Part shown: piece by piece, positions 1 to 8,598 of the stretch
Position numbering within the stretch: position 1 is the stretch's first letter
How the letters are laid out: the number at the start of each line of letters is the position of its first letter
DNA from: Acidobacteriota bacterium
Lineage (GTDB): Bacteria; Acidobacteriota; Terriglobia; Terriglobales; Acidobacteriaceae
Assembly: GCA_021805265.1 (NCBI GenBank)
Contig: JAJZFR010000356.1
Location: 1 to 15,466, forward strand
DNA length: 15,466 nt
Direction of reading: 5' to 3'
Notes under the pieces: model-generated
The model's input: only the letters and a program-made list of their open reading frames with translations
Databases searched by the model: none
What the model was told of the DNA's origin: nothing
Made by a program: the position numbers and the translations under genes

Positions 1-783
1 CTGAACCCGTTCCCGAGCTATATCTACGTACTGCTGAACCACATCGCAACCGTAACCGATACGGTCGTGTGTTATCGCAGCGATGACGCTCGATCCAACG
101 CCCATATATGGGTCGAAGACCGCATCGCCGGGATTGGTGAGCGCGAGCACCAGACGCTCGACCAACTCGACGGGGAACTGGCAGGGGTGGATGGTTTTCT
201 CCACGTGGTTGTTCTTGACGTTGGGGAAAATCCAGACATCGCCGGGATTCTTGCCGAGCGGATTGCCGGAAAGCTGGCCGATCTTTGGGCCTTTGAAGTA
301 TTTCTTGCCGGGATATTTTGCGGGCACGCGAATGGGGTTGAGGTGGAAGAGATAATCGTCGGATTTGGTGAACCAGAGGATGGTTTCGTATCTTCCGGAG
401 AGTCTTTTGGAGCAGTGCAGTCCATGCTCGAAGTGCCAGACGATCCGGTTGCGCAGGTGGAGGCCATGCTCACGAAAAATGGGGTAGAGCACCATGTCGA
501 GGGGAAAAATCTCGCCATCCTGAACATGATTTCCAACCTGCCAGCAGAGGGAGCCGGACGGATGAAGCAAACGGACGCACTCGGAGATGACCTGCGCCTG
601 CTGAGAGACATAGCTGTCGAGCGAACGCTTGCGCTCATAGGATTTGCCGATGTTGTATGGGGGCGAGGTGACGATCAACTGCATGGAAGCAGCGGACAGG
701 GGGCGCATGAAATCGAGATTGTCCTGACACCGCAGGTGGGCTTGTGTCTCCCGATGGAACTGGAAAAGCGTTGCGGGCGTCAT
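1..783 (-). CDS. DNA methyltransferase, beta-class (likely N4-cytosine), C-terminus cut by window edge
   Basis: This open frame transfers a methyl group from S-adenosylmethionine to an amino group in DNA. It runs off the left edge, so 261 residues are visible and the C-terminus is missing. Catalytic motif IV reads TSPPYNIGK at residues 39-47. The SAM-binding motif comes later, as FDPYMGVGSS at about 223-232, preceded by FPVELVERL at 203-211. Motif IV before motif I is the beta-class order (families such as M.BamHI and M.MunI). SPPY rather than DPPY is more usual in N4-cytosine enzymes, but N6-adenine cannot be excluded. The ATG at 783 follows the ester hydrolase stop by 47 bases and has no good Shine-Dalgarno sequence. 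An in-frame GTG at 798 is an alternative start, and a stop lies just above it. No restriction gene is visible. The family call is firm; target base and start are not. Confidence 0.88.
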   Translation of the reverse strand, partial: MTPATLFQFHRETQAHLRCQDNLDFMRPLSAASMQLIVTSPPYNIGKSYERKRSLDSYVSQQAQVISECVRLLHPSGSLCWQVGNHVQDGEIFPLDMVLYPIFREHGLHLRNRIVWHFEHGLHCSKRLSGRYETILWFTKSDDYLFHLNPIRVPAKYPGKKYFKGPKIGQLSGNPLGKNPGDVWIFPNVKNNHVEKTIHPCQFPVELVERLVLALTNPGDAVFDPYMGVGSSVIAAITHDRIGYGCDVVQQYVDIARERVQ

Positions 784-830
784 GGCGGTATTGTACACAG
801 ACGCCCACGTAGGCGTTTCCGTTAACGGGG

Positions 831-2819
831 CTACTTATCGGGTGGGACGACGGGCAGATCGAGGAAGGTCGAGTGATCGGCCGAGTGCCAGATGCGCTGA
901 GTGGCTTTCTGAAAGTCAGCGGGTTTGGCGAAGAAGATATTGGGGACGAAGGTCTGGGGGTTGCGGTCGTAGAGCGGGAACCAGGCTGACTGGACCTGAA
1001 CCATGATCCGGTGGCCGGGCAGGAAGAGATGGTTGGCGGTGGGCAGGGCGAATTTGTAAGCAAGAGGCGTGTTTGCGGCGAGGGGTCTGGCCTCGGTGAG
1101 GCTTTCGCGGTAGCGTCCGCGGAAAATGTCCATGGCTACGGGAAGCTGATAGCCGCCGAGATCGGGGTCACCGGCGACCTGGTCCGGGTAGACGTCGATG
1201 AGCTTGACGACCCAGTCGGAGTCGGTTCCGGAGGTGGAGGCGACAAGATGGACGATGGGCTCGCCGGAGATGCGCAGCGGCGCGTTGAGCGGGTCGGAGG
1301 TATAGCTGACCACATCGGTGCGTCCGGAAAATTCGCGCTGGTCATCGACCAGCCAGCGCACCCAGGAGAGATTGGGCGTGTAGCCTACTGGCTGGCTGGG
1401 GCGGAGGCGAAAAGGAACGGGTTTGGCCGGGTCGGAGACGTATTCATCGAACGCGGCACCTTGGGATGAGGCGACGGGCTGGGCGAAGCTGAGCTTGCCT
1501 TCCGCAGCGAGGTAGAGCGGGGTGGCTTTGGGCGCGCATCCATTGGCGCAGCCGGAGGGCCAGTCGGCGAGCTGTTGCCAGCGATTGGCTCCGGTTTCAA
1601 AGGCATTGACGCGGGCCACGGTCTGGGCAGGTGGGTTGTCCTGAAGGTAGTGGGCAAGGAACGGCGCGAGGATGCGGGTACGGAAGTAGAGGCCGGTGTC
1701 GCTGTTGAATGGAATCGCTCCGAGCGAGCTGGCCGGATCGATCTCCTGACCGTGGTGCCAGGGTCCGAGCACGAGGAAGAGATTCTGTTTCGCGGTGGCG
1801 GTCTGGGCGGCGTTGACGGCCTTCCAGACGGCAATGGCACCGTAGATATCCTCCTGGTCCCAGAGGCTTGCGACGAGCATGGTGGGGACGGTGAGAGGCT
1901 GTGCGGCGAGAATCCGGTCGACTGCCTGATCGGACCAGAAGCTGTCATAGGCGGGATGGGCGACGATCTTGCGCCAGAAGCCGATCTGGTCCATGGCGCG
2001 CTGTTTGCCGAGTTCTCCGGCCGTGCCCGCGCGCATGTACATGTCGTAGTCGTCGAAGGTGCTGGTGAGCCATTTGGCGGAGTTGTCGCGGGTGGCGGTC
2101 TGCTCGTAGATGTAGGGCAGGTTCTGCTGGCGGAAGGCGCCGTTGTGGAACCAGTCGTCTCCGCGCCAGCCATCGACCATGGGGTTCATGGGCACGACGA
2201 CTTTGAGCGCGGGGTGGGGGTGGACGAGCGGCATGAGCGAAAGGAAGCCGTCGTAGGAGATGCCGAGGACGCCGACTTTGCCGTTCGATTCGGGGGTGTT
2301 GTGGACCAGCCAGTCGATGGTGTCGTAGGTGTCGGTGGATTCGTCGACCGGAGTGGGGTTGAGAGGACCATGGAGCGGGCGGTTCATGACATAGTCGCCC
2401 TCCGAGCCGTACTTGCCGCGAATGTCCTGGATGACGCGGATGTAACCGCCGTCAACAATGGTTTCAACAGCGTTGTCATAGCCCCAGAGGGTGGACCCGA
2501 GATGGGTGCTGGGAGAGTTGGCGGAGAGGACATCGGCGTTGTAGGGGGTGCGTGTGAGCAGGATGCCGGCGTGCTTTGCGCCGATGGGAACCAGGATGAC
2601 GGTGTGGAGCTTGACGCCGTCGCGCATGGGGATCATGACAGCGCGGCGCTGGTAGTCCATGCCGTGGTCCGAGGGCTGGAAGCGGGTTGGGGTCTCGCTG
2701 GGGTAATCGGGATACTGGGGCGCGGATTGGGCACGGGCGGTCGAGACGCCAGCGAGCGAGAGCAGGCAGAGCGTGGCGGCAAGACGGGTAACGCGGAGCG
2801 GCATTGCATACAGGAACAT
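831..2819 (-). CDS. Exported CocE/NonD family hydrolase of the alpha-amino-acid ester hydrolase (S15) type
   Basis: This is an alpha/beta-hydrolase expected to cleave or transfer acyl groups of alpha-amino-acid esters and amides, including beta-lactam side chains, in the periplasm or outside the cell. An N-terminal signal peptide ends near ARA-Q at residue 30. The nucleophile is Ser188 in GISYDGF, the acid is Asp321 in LWDQED, and the histidine is 355 or 356 in GPWHHG. Tyr93 in RTPYN is the likely oxyanion tyrosine. Asp222, Glu323 and Asp324 match the carboxylate cluster that binds the substrate amino group in the Xanthomonas and Acetobacter enzymes, with the same spacing from Ser188 and Asp321 as I recall for those proteins. 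The length of 662 residues fits, including the C-terminal jelly-roll domain. The start at 2819 has GAGG seven bases upstream; Met6 has no such site. The gene follows the propeller gene after 119 bases, so co-transcription is possible but unproven. Confidence 0.9.
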   Translation of the reverse strand: MFLYAMPLRVTRLAATLCLLSLAGVSTARAQSAPQYPDYPSETPTRFQPSDHGMDYQRRAVMIPMRDGVKLHTVILVPIGAKHAGILLTRTPYNADVLSANSPSTHLGSTLWGYDNAVETIVDGGYIRVIQDIRGKYGSEGDYVMNRPLHGPLNPTPVDESTDTYDTIDWLVHNTPESNGKVGVLGISYDGFLSLMPLVHPHPALKVVVPMNPMVDGWRGDDWFHNGAFRQQNLPYIYEQTATRDNSAKWLTSTFDDYDMYMRAGTAGELGKQRAMDQIGFWRKIVAHPAYDSFWSDQAVDRILAAQPLTVPTMLVASLWDQEDIYGAIAVWKAVNAAQTATAKQNLFLVLGPWHHGQEIDPASSLGAIPFNSDTGLYFRTRILAPFLAHYLQDNPPAQTVARVNAFETGANRWQQLADWPSGCANGCAPKATPLYLAAEGKLSFAQPVASSQGAAFDEYVSDPAKPVPFRLRPSQPVGYTPNLSWVRWLVDDQREFSGRTDVVSYTSDPLNAPLRISGEPIVHLVASTSGTDSDWVVKLIDVYPDQVAGDPDLGGYQLPVAMDIFRGRYRESLTEARPLAANTPLAYKFALPTANHLFLPGHRIMVQVQSAWFPLYDRNPQTFVPNIFFAKPADFQKATQRIWHSADHSTFLDLPVVPPDK

Positions 2820-2938
2820 GGCATGGCCTCGGGAAGACGATACCTGACGCTACCATGGCGGGGCGGGGATGCGGGAAGGATTTTCGCGTGGGGGTGAGGC
2901 GGTTTTGTCCTGGCGGCGGAGAGAGTCTTCCGGGCTTG

Positions 2939-3988
2939 TTATCTGGTTGCCGGTCGCAGGATGCGGAGGACGGGGTGTCCGTCGAGATTTTCTAGGGGAA
3001 AGTAGACGAGGTGAGTGGCGGGATCGACGGCGACGGTGTGGGCGCGGGGCATGTGGAGGGTGTCGAGGAGTGTGAGTGCGTGGTCGCGGTACTGGAAGAC
3101 GTTGACGGTGCCGGACTCGGCGGAGACGTAGAGGCGCTTGAGGCCGGAGTCGAAGGCGAGCACGTCCGGATCGTCGCCGACCGAGTAGGGATGGGCGAGG
3201 ATGCGCATGGTTTTGAGATCGACGAGAGCGAGGGAATGATTGCCTTCGCCAGCGACGAAGGCGACGCCGTCGTCGGGATCGAGCGCGATGCCGTGGGGGT
3301 CTTCGATGCCGGGCAGGTCGTAGCGGGCGAGGATCGAGTTGCTGGCGGGGTCGATCGAGACGAGCTGATTGAGATGGTGGACGGCGACCAGGATGCGGTT
3401 GGCGGTGGGGTCAAAGACGGTGTTTCCCGCGCCGCCGCCGAGCGGGATGTTGGCGACGAGCGTGTTGGTTGCGGCATCGACTACGGCATCGAGGCCGGCG
3501 TGTTCGTCAGAGACGAAGAGCTTGCGCTGGGCGGGTGCGTAGGCGACGCCGTCGGGATAGCTGATTGGCCCGGCCTCCCCGACGATTTTCAGGGTTTGGG
3601 AATCGACGGCGATGAGTTTGTGGTCGCCGGTAGCCGAGGCGTAGATCCGATTTGTGGCAGGCACGGCGAGGACGCCGTGAACGCGGCGGAAGCCATCGAG
3701 ATTGGCGAGGACGCGGCGGGCGCGGAGGTCGAAGACGACGAGGTGATCGTCGTTCATGTGAGCGATGTAGAGGCGATGGTTGGCGGAGTCCAGGCTCTGG
3801 TAATCGAAGCGGACGGCTGCGCCGGGCAGGGGAATGTCGGCGACGGTGGCGAGGGCAGAGTGGCCGTTGGTGGCTTGGGCAGGCTGTGCGAAGCAGACTG
3901 TGGCGGCGAGCGTGGCCGCGAAGACCGAGTGGAGTACGGTTTGAAGCATGGTCATCGGGGGCACCGAAATCAACGGAAGGGCCGTCAT
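2939..3988 (-). CDS. Exported YncE-like seven-bladed beta-propeller protein
   Basis: The protein is a secreted or periplasmic beta-propeller of unknown ligand. A hydrophobic leader ends near AQA at residue 39, followed by seven repeats with the pattern of a hydrophobic strand, an N, D or H turn, then xxVxxxD. Examples are RLYIAHMNDDHLVVFDL, NRIYASATGDHKLIAVD, NRILVAVHHLNQLVSID and KRLYVSAESGTVNVFQY. The last blade is HLVYFPLENLDGHPVLRIL. This is the layout of the YncE/YVTN group. It begins only 17 bases after the glucokinase stop, so it probably belongs to that transcript. The ATG at 3988 has only a weak GGA seven bases upstream. ATGs at residues 12 and 14 would give a more ordinary leader, and the leader has no positive charge before its hydrophobic core, so the start is uncertain. 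A propeller-type lactonase is an alternative, but the signal peptide argues against cytoplasmic 6-phosphogluconolactonase work. Confidence 0.82.
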   Translation of the reverse strand: MTALPLISVPPMTMLQTVLHSVFAATLAATVCFAQPAQATNGHSALATVADIPLPGAAVRFDYQSLDSANHRLYIAHMNDDHLVVFDLRARRVLANLDGFRRVHGVLAVPATNRIYASATGDHKLIAVDSQTLKIVGEAGPISYPDGVAYAPAQRKLFVSDEHAGLDAVVDAATNTLVANIPLGGGAGNTVFDPTANRILVAVHHLNQLVSIDPASNSILARYDLPGIEDPHGIALDPDDGVAFVAGEGNHSLALVDLKTMRILAHPYSVGDDPDVLAFDSGLKRLYVSAESGTVNVFQYRDHALTLLDTLHMPRAHTVAVDPATHLVYFPLENLDGHPVLRILRPATR

Positions 3989-4005
3989 GGGCCGGATCCG
4001 GATGG

Positions 4006-5025
4006 TCAGAAGGCGGCGCTTGCGGCGCGTGGGGAGATGCCGCTGAGTTCGGCGGCGCGGGCCTCGGCGTAGGCGGCGGCACCGAGGAGGGCGGCGCGGC
4101 TCTCGAGGATGACGCGGACCGGCATGTTGATGAGCAACTGGCTGAGGCGGCCCTTGTCGGTGAAGGACTTCATGAAGGCACCGTCCCTGAGCTTTTCGAG
4201 GATGCGCGGCGCGATGCCGCCTCCGACGTAGAATCCGCCGATGGAGAGGACTTTGAGGGCGAGGTTGCCGCTTTCGGCACCGTAGGCGGAGACGAACATG
4301 TCGAGCGTCTTCTCGCAGATTTCGCTTTTCGCGGTGAGGGCAAGTTCGGCGATGACGGCGTTGGGGTCTTCGCTGGTCATGCGGTCACGGAGCCAGGCTG
4401 GCTCTTCCATGCCGCGGACGTCGCGGAGAAAGTCGTAGATGTTGGTGATGCCCATGCCGCTGACGACGCGCTCGAAGCTGATGCGGCCCTGGTATTTCTG
4501 TTTGAGGTAGCGAAGGAGATCGAATTCGTCTTCGTTGCGTGGAGCGTAATCGCAGTGGCCGCCCTCGCTGGGCATGGGGACGTGCATCTTGCCGTTCCAA
4601 AGCAGGATGCCTTCGCCGAGGCCGGTTCCGGCGGCGATGAGTGCGCGGTTGCCGATCTGTCGCGGATCGCCCTCGGAGAGGGTGAATATCTGGTCGGGGG
4701 TGAGTTCGGCGATGCCGTAGCCGTTTGCCTCGAGGTCATTGATGAGGAAGACGTGATCGATTTTGAGAGCGTGGGAGAGTTCGCGGCTGTCGAGTGTCCA
4801 GGGGAGATTGGTGAGGCGGAGGCGTCCGTCGCGGACCGGACCGGGGACGCCGAAGCAGGCGCTCGAAACCGACTCGCCAGAGAGGAACTCGCGGACGATC
4901 TCTTCAAGGCCGGCGTATTCGCGGGCCGGATAGCGGGCGTCGCGGGTGTGTTGCAGTCTGCCGTTGGTGAAGTCGTAAAGGGCCAGATGTACTTTGGTGC
5001 CGCCTACATCGCCAGCAAGAATCAT
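4006..5025 (-). CDS. glk: Glucokinase
   Basis: The enzyme phosphorylates glucose to glucose 6-phosphate with ATP in the cytoplasm, feeding the dehydrogenases upstream in the same operon. The 339-residue protein is of the E. coli-type (group A) glucokinase family. The phosphate-binding motif DVGGTK is at 6-11 and GVPGPV at 59-64. The catalytic aspartate is Asp97 in LINDLEANGYG. GTGLGEG is at 133-139. The sugar ligands Glu154 and His157 sit in PSEGGHCDY, and Glu185 follows. These correspond in order and spacing to E. coli Asp100, Glu157, His160 and Glu187. The ATG overlaps the pgl stop as ATGA, so translation is probably coupled. The C-terminus ends in an alanine-rich tail with no recognised role. 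A glucosidase that would release free glucose is encoded upstream (11991-14465), which fits the need for a kinase. Confidence 0.95.
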   Translation of the reverse strand: MILAGDVGGTKVHLALYDFTNGRLQHTRDARYPAREYAGLEEIVREFLSGESVSSACFGVPGPVRDGRLRLTNLPWTLDSRELSHALKIDHVFLINDLEANGYGIAELTPDQIFTLSEGDPRQIGNRALIAAGTGLGEGILLWNGKMHVPMPSEGGHCDYAPRNEDEFDLLRYLKQKYQGRISFERVVSGMGITNIYDFLRDVRGMEEPAWLRDRMTSEDPNAVIAELALTAKSEICEKTLDMFVSAYGAESGNLALKVLSIGGFYVGGGIAPRILEKLRDGAFMKSFTDKGRLSQLLINMPVRVILESRAALLGAAAYAEARAAELSGISPRAASAAF

Positions 5026-5819
5026 CGAGTTCGCTCCAAAAGGCCGGTACCATCGGCATCAACGGGCGGAAGATGCTCCGCCGCAGCCTGGTCCAGAATC
5101 AAAGTGAGTATACCGCTTGCGGGCCAGATGAGTTGGGAAGGGAGTCGTTCGACATCGCCGGGGCCGAGGAAGACTTCGCTGAGGACCTGTGCTTTGTCCG
5201 CGCCGCCGATGAGGAAGAAGACCTCGCGGGCCTGATTGATGACCGGCCAGGTGAGGGTGACGCGCCAGGTGTCCTTCTGGGGGACGTGGTTTGCGGCGAC
5301 GAGGCGGCTCATGTCGTGAATGGCTTCGGTATGAGGAAAAAGGGACGCGGTGTGGCCGTCATCGCCCATGCCGAGGGCGATGATGTCAAAGCGGGGCGAC
5401 TCGGCACCTTCCAGGCGAAAGCTGGCGCGGATTTCGAACTCGTATTCGTCGGCGGCTTTCTGGGGGTCGAGTTCGCCCTGGATGCGGTGAATCTGCTCCG
5501 GTTTGAGGTAGAGCTTGTCGAGCAGGGCCTCACGGGTCATGCGGTAGTTGCTGTCAGGGTGGTCGGGCGGGACCATGCGCTCATCGACCCAGAAAAGTTC
5601 GAGCGCATCCCAGGGCATGCGCTGGCGAAAAGGGTGATCGGGATCGGCGAGCAGGGCGAACATGGTTTTGGGCGTGGAGCCGCCGGAGATGGCGATGCGC
5701 ACACGGCCCCGCGCGGCAAAGGCCTCTTCGGCAAGCTCGACCATGTGTTCGGCCCCGCGCCAGGCCAGGCTGGCATGATCCGACTCGACGACATAGGAAA
5801 TCTTCAGTACGGGCGGCAT
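5022..5819 (-). CDS. pgl: 6-phosphogluconolactonase (DevB type)
   Basis: This cytoplasmic enzyme hydrolyses 6-phosphogluconolactone, the product of Zwf, to 6-phosphogluconate, the substrate of Gnd. It belongs to the NagB/DevB fold family. Visible motifs are ISGGSTP near 44-50, FWVDER near 76-81 and the family signature LGMGDDGHTASLFP near 148-161, all typical of DevB-type lactonases. The 265-residue length is normal. The ATG at 5819 has a strong AGGAG five bases upstream. Its stop overlaps the glk start by four bases. It follows zwf after 124 bases, a gap that contains a small hairpin. Glucosamine-6-phosphate deaminase shares the fold, but the neighbours and the GDDGHTASLFP signature favour the lactonase. 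Confidence 0.95.
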   Translation of the reverse strand: MPPVLKISYVVESDHASLAWRGAEHMVELAEEAFAARGRVRIAISGGSTPKTMFALLADPDHPFRQRMPWDALELFWVDERMVPPDHPDSNYRMTREALLDKLYLKPEQIHRIQGELDPQKAADEYEFEIRASFRLEGAESPRFDIIALGMGDDGHTASLFPHTEAIHDMSRLVAANHVPQKDTWRVTLTWPVINQAREVFFLIGGADKAQVLSEVFLGPGDVERLPSQLIWPASGILTLILDQAAAEHLPPVDADGTGLLERTR

Positions 5820-5869
5820 GATAGCTCCTGGAGAGAAAAGGGTGAAACGGCTCTCGGAAAAAGGGCAAG

Positions 5870-5886
5870 CGCTTCGACGGGAAGCG
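5870..5886 (-). terminator. Weak hairpin with T-run between zwf and pgl
   Basis: Read on the minus strand, CGCTTC-CCGTC-GAAGCG forms a six-base-pair stem with a five-base loop. Seven bases later comes a run of five T (5858-5862), ahead of the pgl ribosome site. The stem is short and the T-run is offset, so at most it would be a partial terminator or a processing and stability element that lowers pgl and glk relative to zwf. No promoter was recognised in this 124-base gap. Confidence 0.35.
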
Positions 5887-5943
5887 TTGGAACTGAGCTA
5901 TAAAAAAGTTGAGCGAATTCCTGGCGCATGTGGATGAATCCAG

Positions 5944-7491
5944 TCAGAGTTTGCGCCAGGCGCGGTTTTCCTGTTCCATCATGTGTTCGGCGCAGTCCGG
6001 TCCCCAGCTTCCGGCAAAGTAGTTGGGAAAGACGTCGGGCGTCTTGGCGGCCCAGGCTTCGAGGATAGGGGTGTACAAGGCCCAGGTGGTCTCGACGCCG
6101 TCGCGATGGGCGAAGAGCGTCTGATCGCCCAGCATGGCGTCGAGGAGCAGCCGCTCGTAGCCGTTGGCGGAGGATTTGCCAAAGGCCGAAGAGTAGTCAA
6201 AGTCCATGTTGACGGGGCAGATGGAGATGTTCTGGGTGGAGGGCACCTTGGCTCCGAAGCGCAGCGAGATGCCCTCGTCGGGCTGAATGCGCATGGTGAT
6301 GACGTTTGGCTCGATCTCCTGGCATGGGCCACCGTGGAGGCTGCGATTGAAGAGCATGAGGGGCGGCTGTTTGAACTGGATACTGATCTCGGTGGCGCGT
6401 TTTTTGAGGCGCTTGCCGGCGCGGAGATAGAAGGGCACGCCAGCCCAGCGCCAGTTGTCGATCTCGAGGCGCACGGCGGCGAAGGTTTCGGTGCCGGATT
6501 CGGGGCTGACGCGATCCTCTTCCCGGTAGCCTTTGACCATGACGCCATCGACCTTGCCCGGTCCGTACTGTCCGCGGACCGCGTGCTTGATGGGGATGGC
6601 GGGAATGGCCTGCCAGGCCTTGAGCTTTTCGCGACGCACGCTTTCCGCCTCGAAGGAGACGGGCGGCTCCATGGCGACAAAGCTGAGCAGCTCCATGACG
6701 TGGTTCTGGACCACATCGCGCAGCGCGCCCGCTTTTTCGTAGAACGGCCCGCGACCTTCGACGCCCAGGGTTTCGGCGGCGGTGATCTGGACGTTGTCGA
6801 TATAGTTGCGGTTCCAGATCGGCTCGAAGATGCCGTTGCCGAAGCGGAAGACGAGGATGTTCTGAACAGTCTCCTTGCCGAGATAGTGGTCGATGCGGAA
6901 GACCTGTTTTTCCTCGAAGACGGCGTTGACGCGGCGGTTGAGTTCTTTGGCGGAATCGAGGTCGTGGCCGAAGGGTTTTTCGATGACGACGTGGACGGTG
7001 CCGCTTTCTGGAGTGGCCATGCCGTGGGCACCGAGGTTCTCGACGATTTCCGTGAAGTAGTCGGGGGCTGTGGCGAGGTAAAAGAGGCGGTTGCCGCCGA
7101 TTCCCGCCTCCTTGGCGATGCGGTCAAGCTCGGCATCAAGGCCAATGTATCCCGCCGGATCGTCAAAGTTCATGGCGAAGTAGTGAACCTTTCGGATGAA
7201 GGCGTCGAGTCTGGGGTCGTCCTTGGCGGCATCGCCGAACTCGACCACGCCCTCGCGCATGTCGGCGGCAAACTCGTCGCCCAGGGTACGCCGGGCGACG
7301 CCGACGATGGCGAACTCCTTTGGCAGCAGATTGACCTGTTCGAGGTGGAAGAGCGCGGGAAGCAGCTTGCGCTTGGTCAGATCGCCGGAGGCGCCAAAGA
7401 TGACCAGAATAGTCGGCTCGGGGATGCGCTCCAGAGCCGCTGGCACTTTGGACAGGTCCTCAGCGTGAATCTTTACCTGCGTCGTAGCCAT
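5944..7491 (-). CDS. zwf: Glucose-6-phosphate 1-dehydrogenase
   Basis: This enzyme oxidises glucose 6-phosphate to 6-phosphogluconolactone, the entry step of the oxidative pentose phosphate pathway. The 515-residue length is normal. The nucleotide-binding motif GASGDLTKRKL is at 33-43. EKPFGHDL is at 171-178. The signature RIDHYLGKE is at 199-207, with Asp201 and His202. QNH at 262-264 supplies the general base His264. The spacing of His202 and His264 (62 residues) equals that of His178 and His240 in the Leuconostoc enzyme as I recall it. GVARRTL at 64-70 puts two arginines at the end of the second strand, which favours NADP binding, although dual-specific enzymes also carry arginine here. 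The ATG at 7491 has AAAGGA seven bases upstream. The gene follows gnd after 68 bases and is read in the same direction. Confidence 0.97.
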   Translation of the reverse strand: MATTQVKIHAEDLSKVPAALERIPEPTILVIFGASGDLTKRKLLPALFHLEQVNLLPKEFAIVGVARRTLGDEFAADMREGVVEFGDAAKDDPRLDAFIRKVHYFAMNFDDPAGYIGLDAELDRIAKEAGIGGNRLFYLATAPDYFTEIVENLGAHGMATPESGTVHVVIEKPFGHDLDSAKELNRRVNAVFEEKQVFRIDHYLGKETVQNILVFRFGNGIFEPIWNRNYIDNVQITAAETLGVEGRGPFYEKAGALRDVVQNHVMELLSFVAMEPPVSFEAESVRREKLKAWQAIPAIPIKHAVRGQYGPGKVDGVMVKGYREEDRVSPESGTETFAAVRLEIDNWRWAGVPFYLRAGKRLKKRATEISIQFKQPPLMLFNRSLHGGPCQEIEPNVITMRIQPDEGISLRFGAKVPSTQNISICPVNMDFDYSSAFGKSSANGYERLLLDAMLGDQTLFAHRDGVETTWALYTPILEAWAAKTPDVFPNYFAGSWGPDCAEHMMEQENRAWRKL

Positions 7492-7559
7492 GGTTTTTTC
7501 CTTTCGTTTTGTTGTTGCGAAGAGTCGGAGTGTTGCATGGTCTTCGAGTCTGGCAGGGG

Positions 7560-8465
<906 letters not shown>

Positions 8466-8492
8466 GTGCATTCTCCTTCGTTTTCTTCCCAT

Positions 8493-8538
8493 TTGAGTGC
8501 TGTCCCTGTTGTGCTGTCCCAGTTGAGTGCTGTCCCAG
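8493..8538. repeat. Short tandem repeat, three copies of about 16 bases, in the gnd leader
   Basis: The plus strand reads TTGAGTGCTGTCCCTG, then TTGTGCTGTCCCAG, then TTGAGTGCTGTCCCAG, back to back. The middle copy lacks two bases. A degenerate fourth copy beginning TCGGGTGTTG may follow at 8539. On the gnd transcript the core is GGGACAGCAC. The block lies between the HAD stop and the gnd ribosome site, 28 bases above the gnd start. Function is unknown; a repeat-expansion relic, a protein site array or a piece of a dispersed genomic repeat are all possible. Confidence 0.8.
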
Positions 8539-8598
8539 TCGGGTGTTGCGGTTACGAGTTCCGTGCTGATGGAAGTGATCTAATCGCCATTCGGTGAA

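Noticed and set aside
1575..2897. 440-residue plus-strand open frame opposite the ester hydrolase
   Set aside because: Same antisense phase effect; composition is skewed to Gly, Val and Asp and it ends in a repetitive tail.
2939..3988. Propeller protein as a second 6-phosphogluconolactonase (YbhE type)
   Set aside because: It has a leader peptide and YncE-like blades, and a DevB-type lactonase is already in the operon.
8466..8492. Upstream ATG for gnd at 8492
   Set aside because: It would put the AAGGAG site inside the gene. The methionine at 8465 has correct spacing and the standard family N-terminus.
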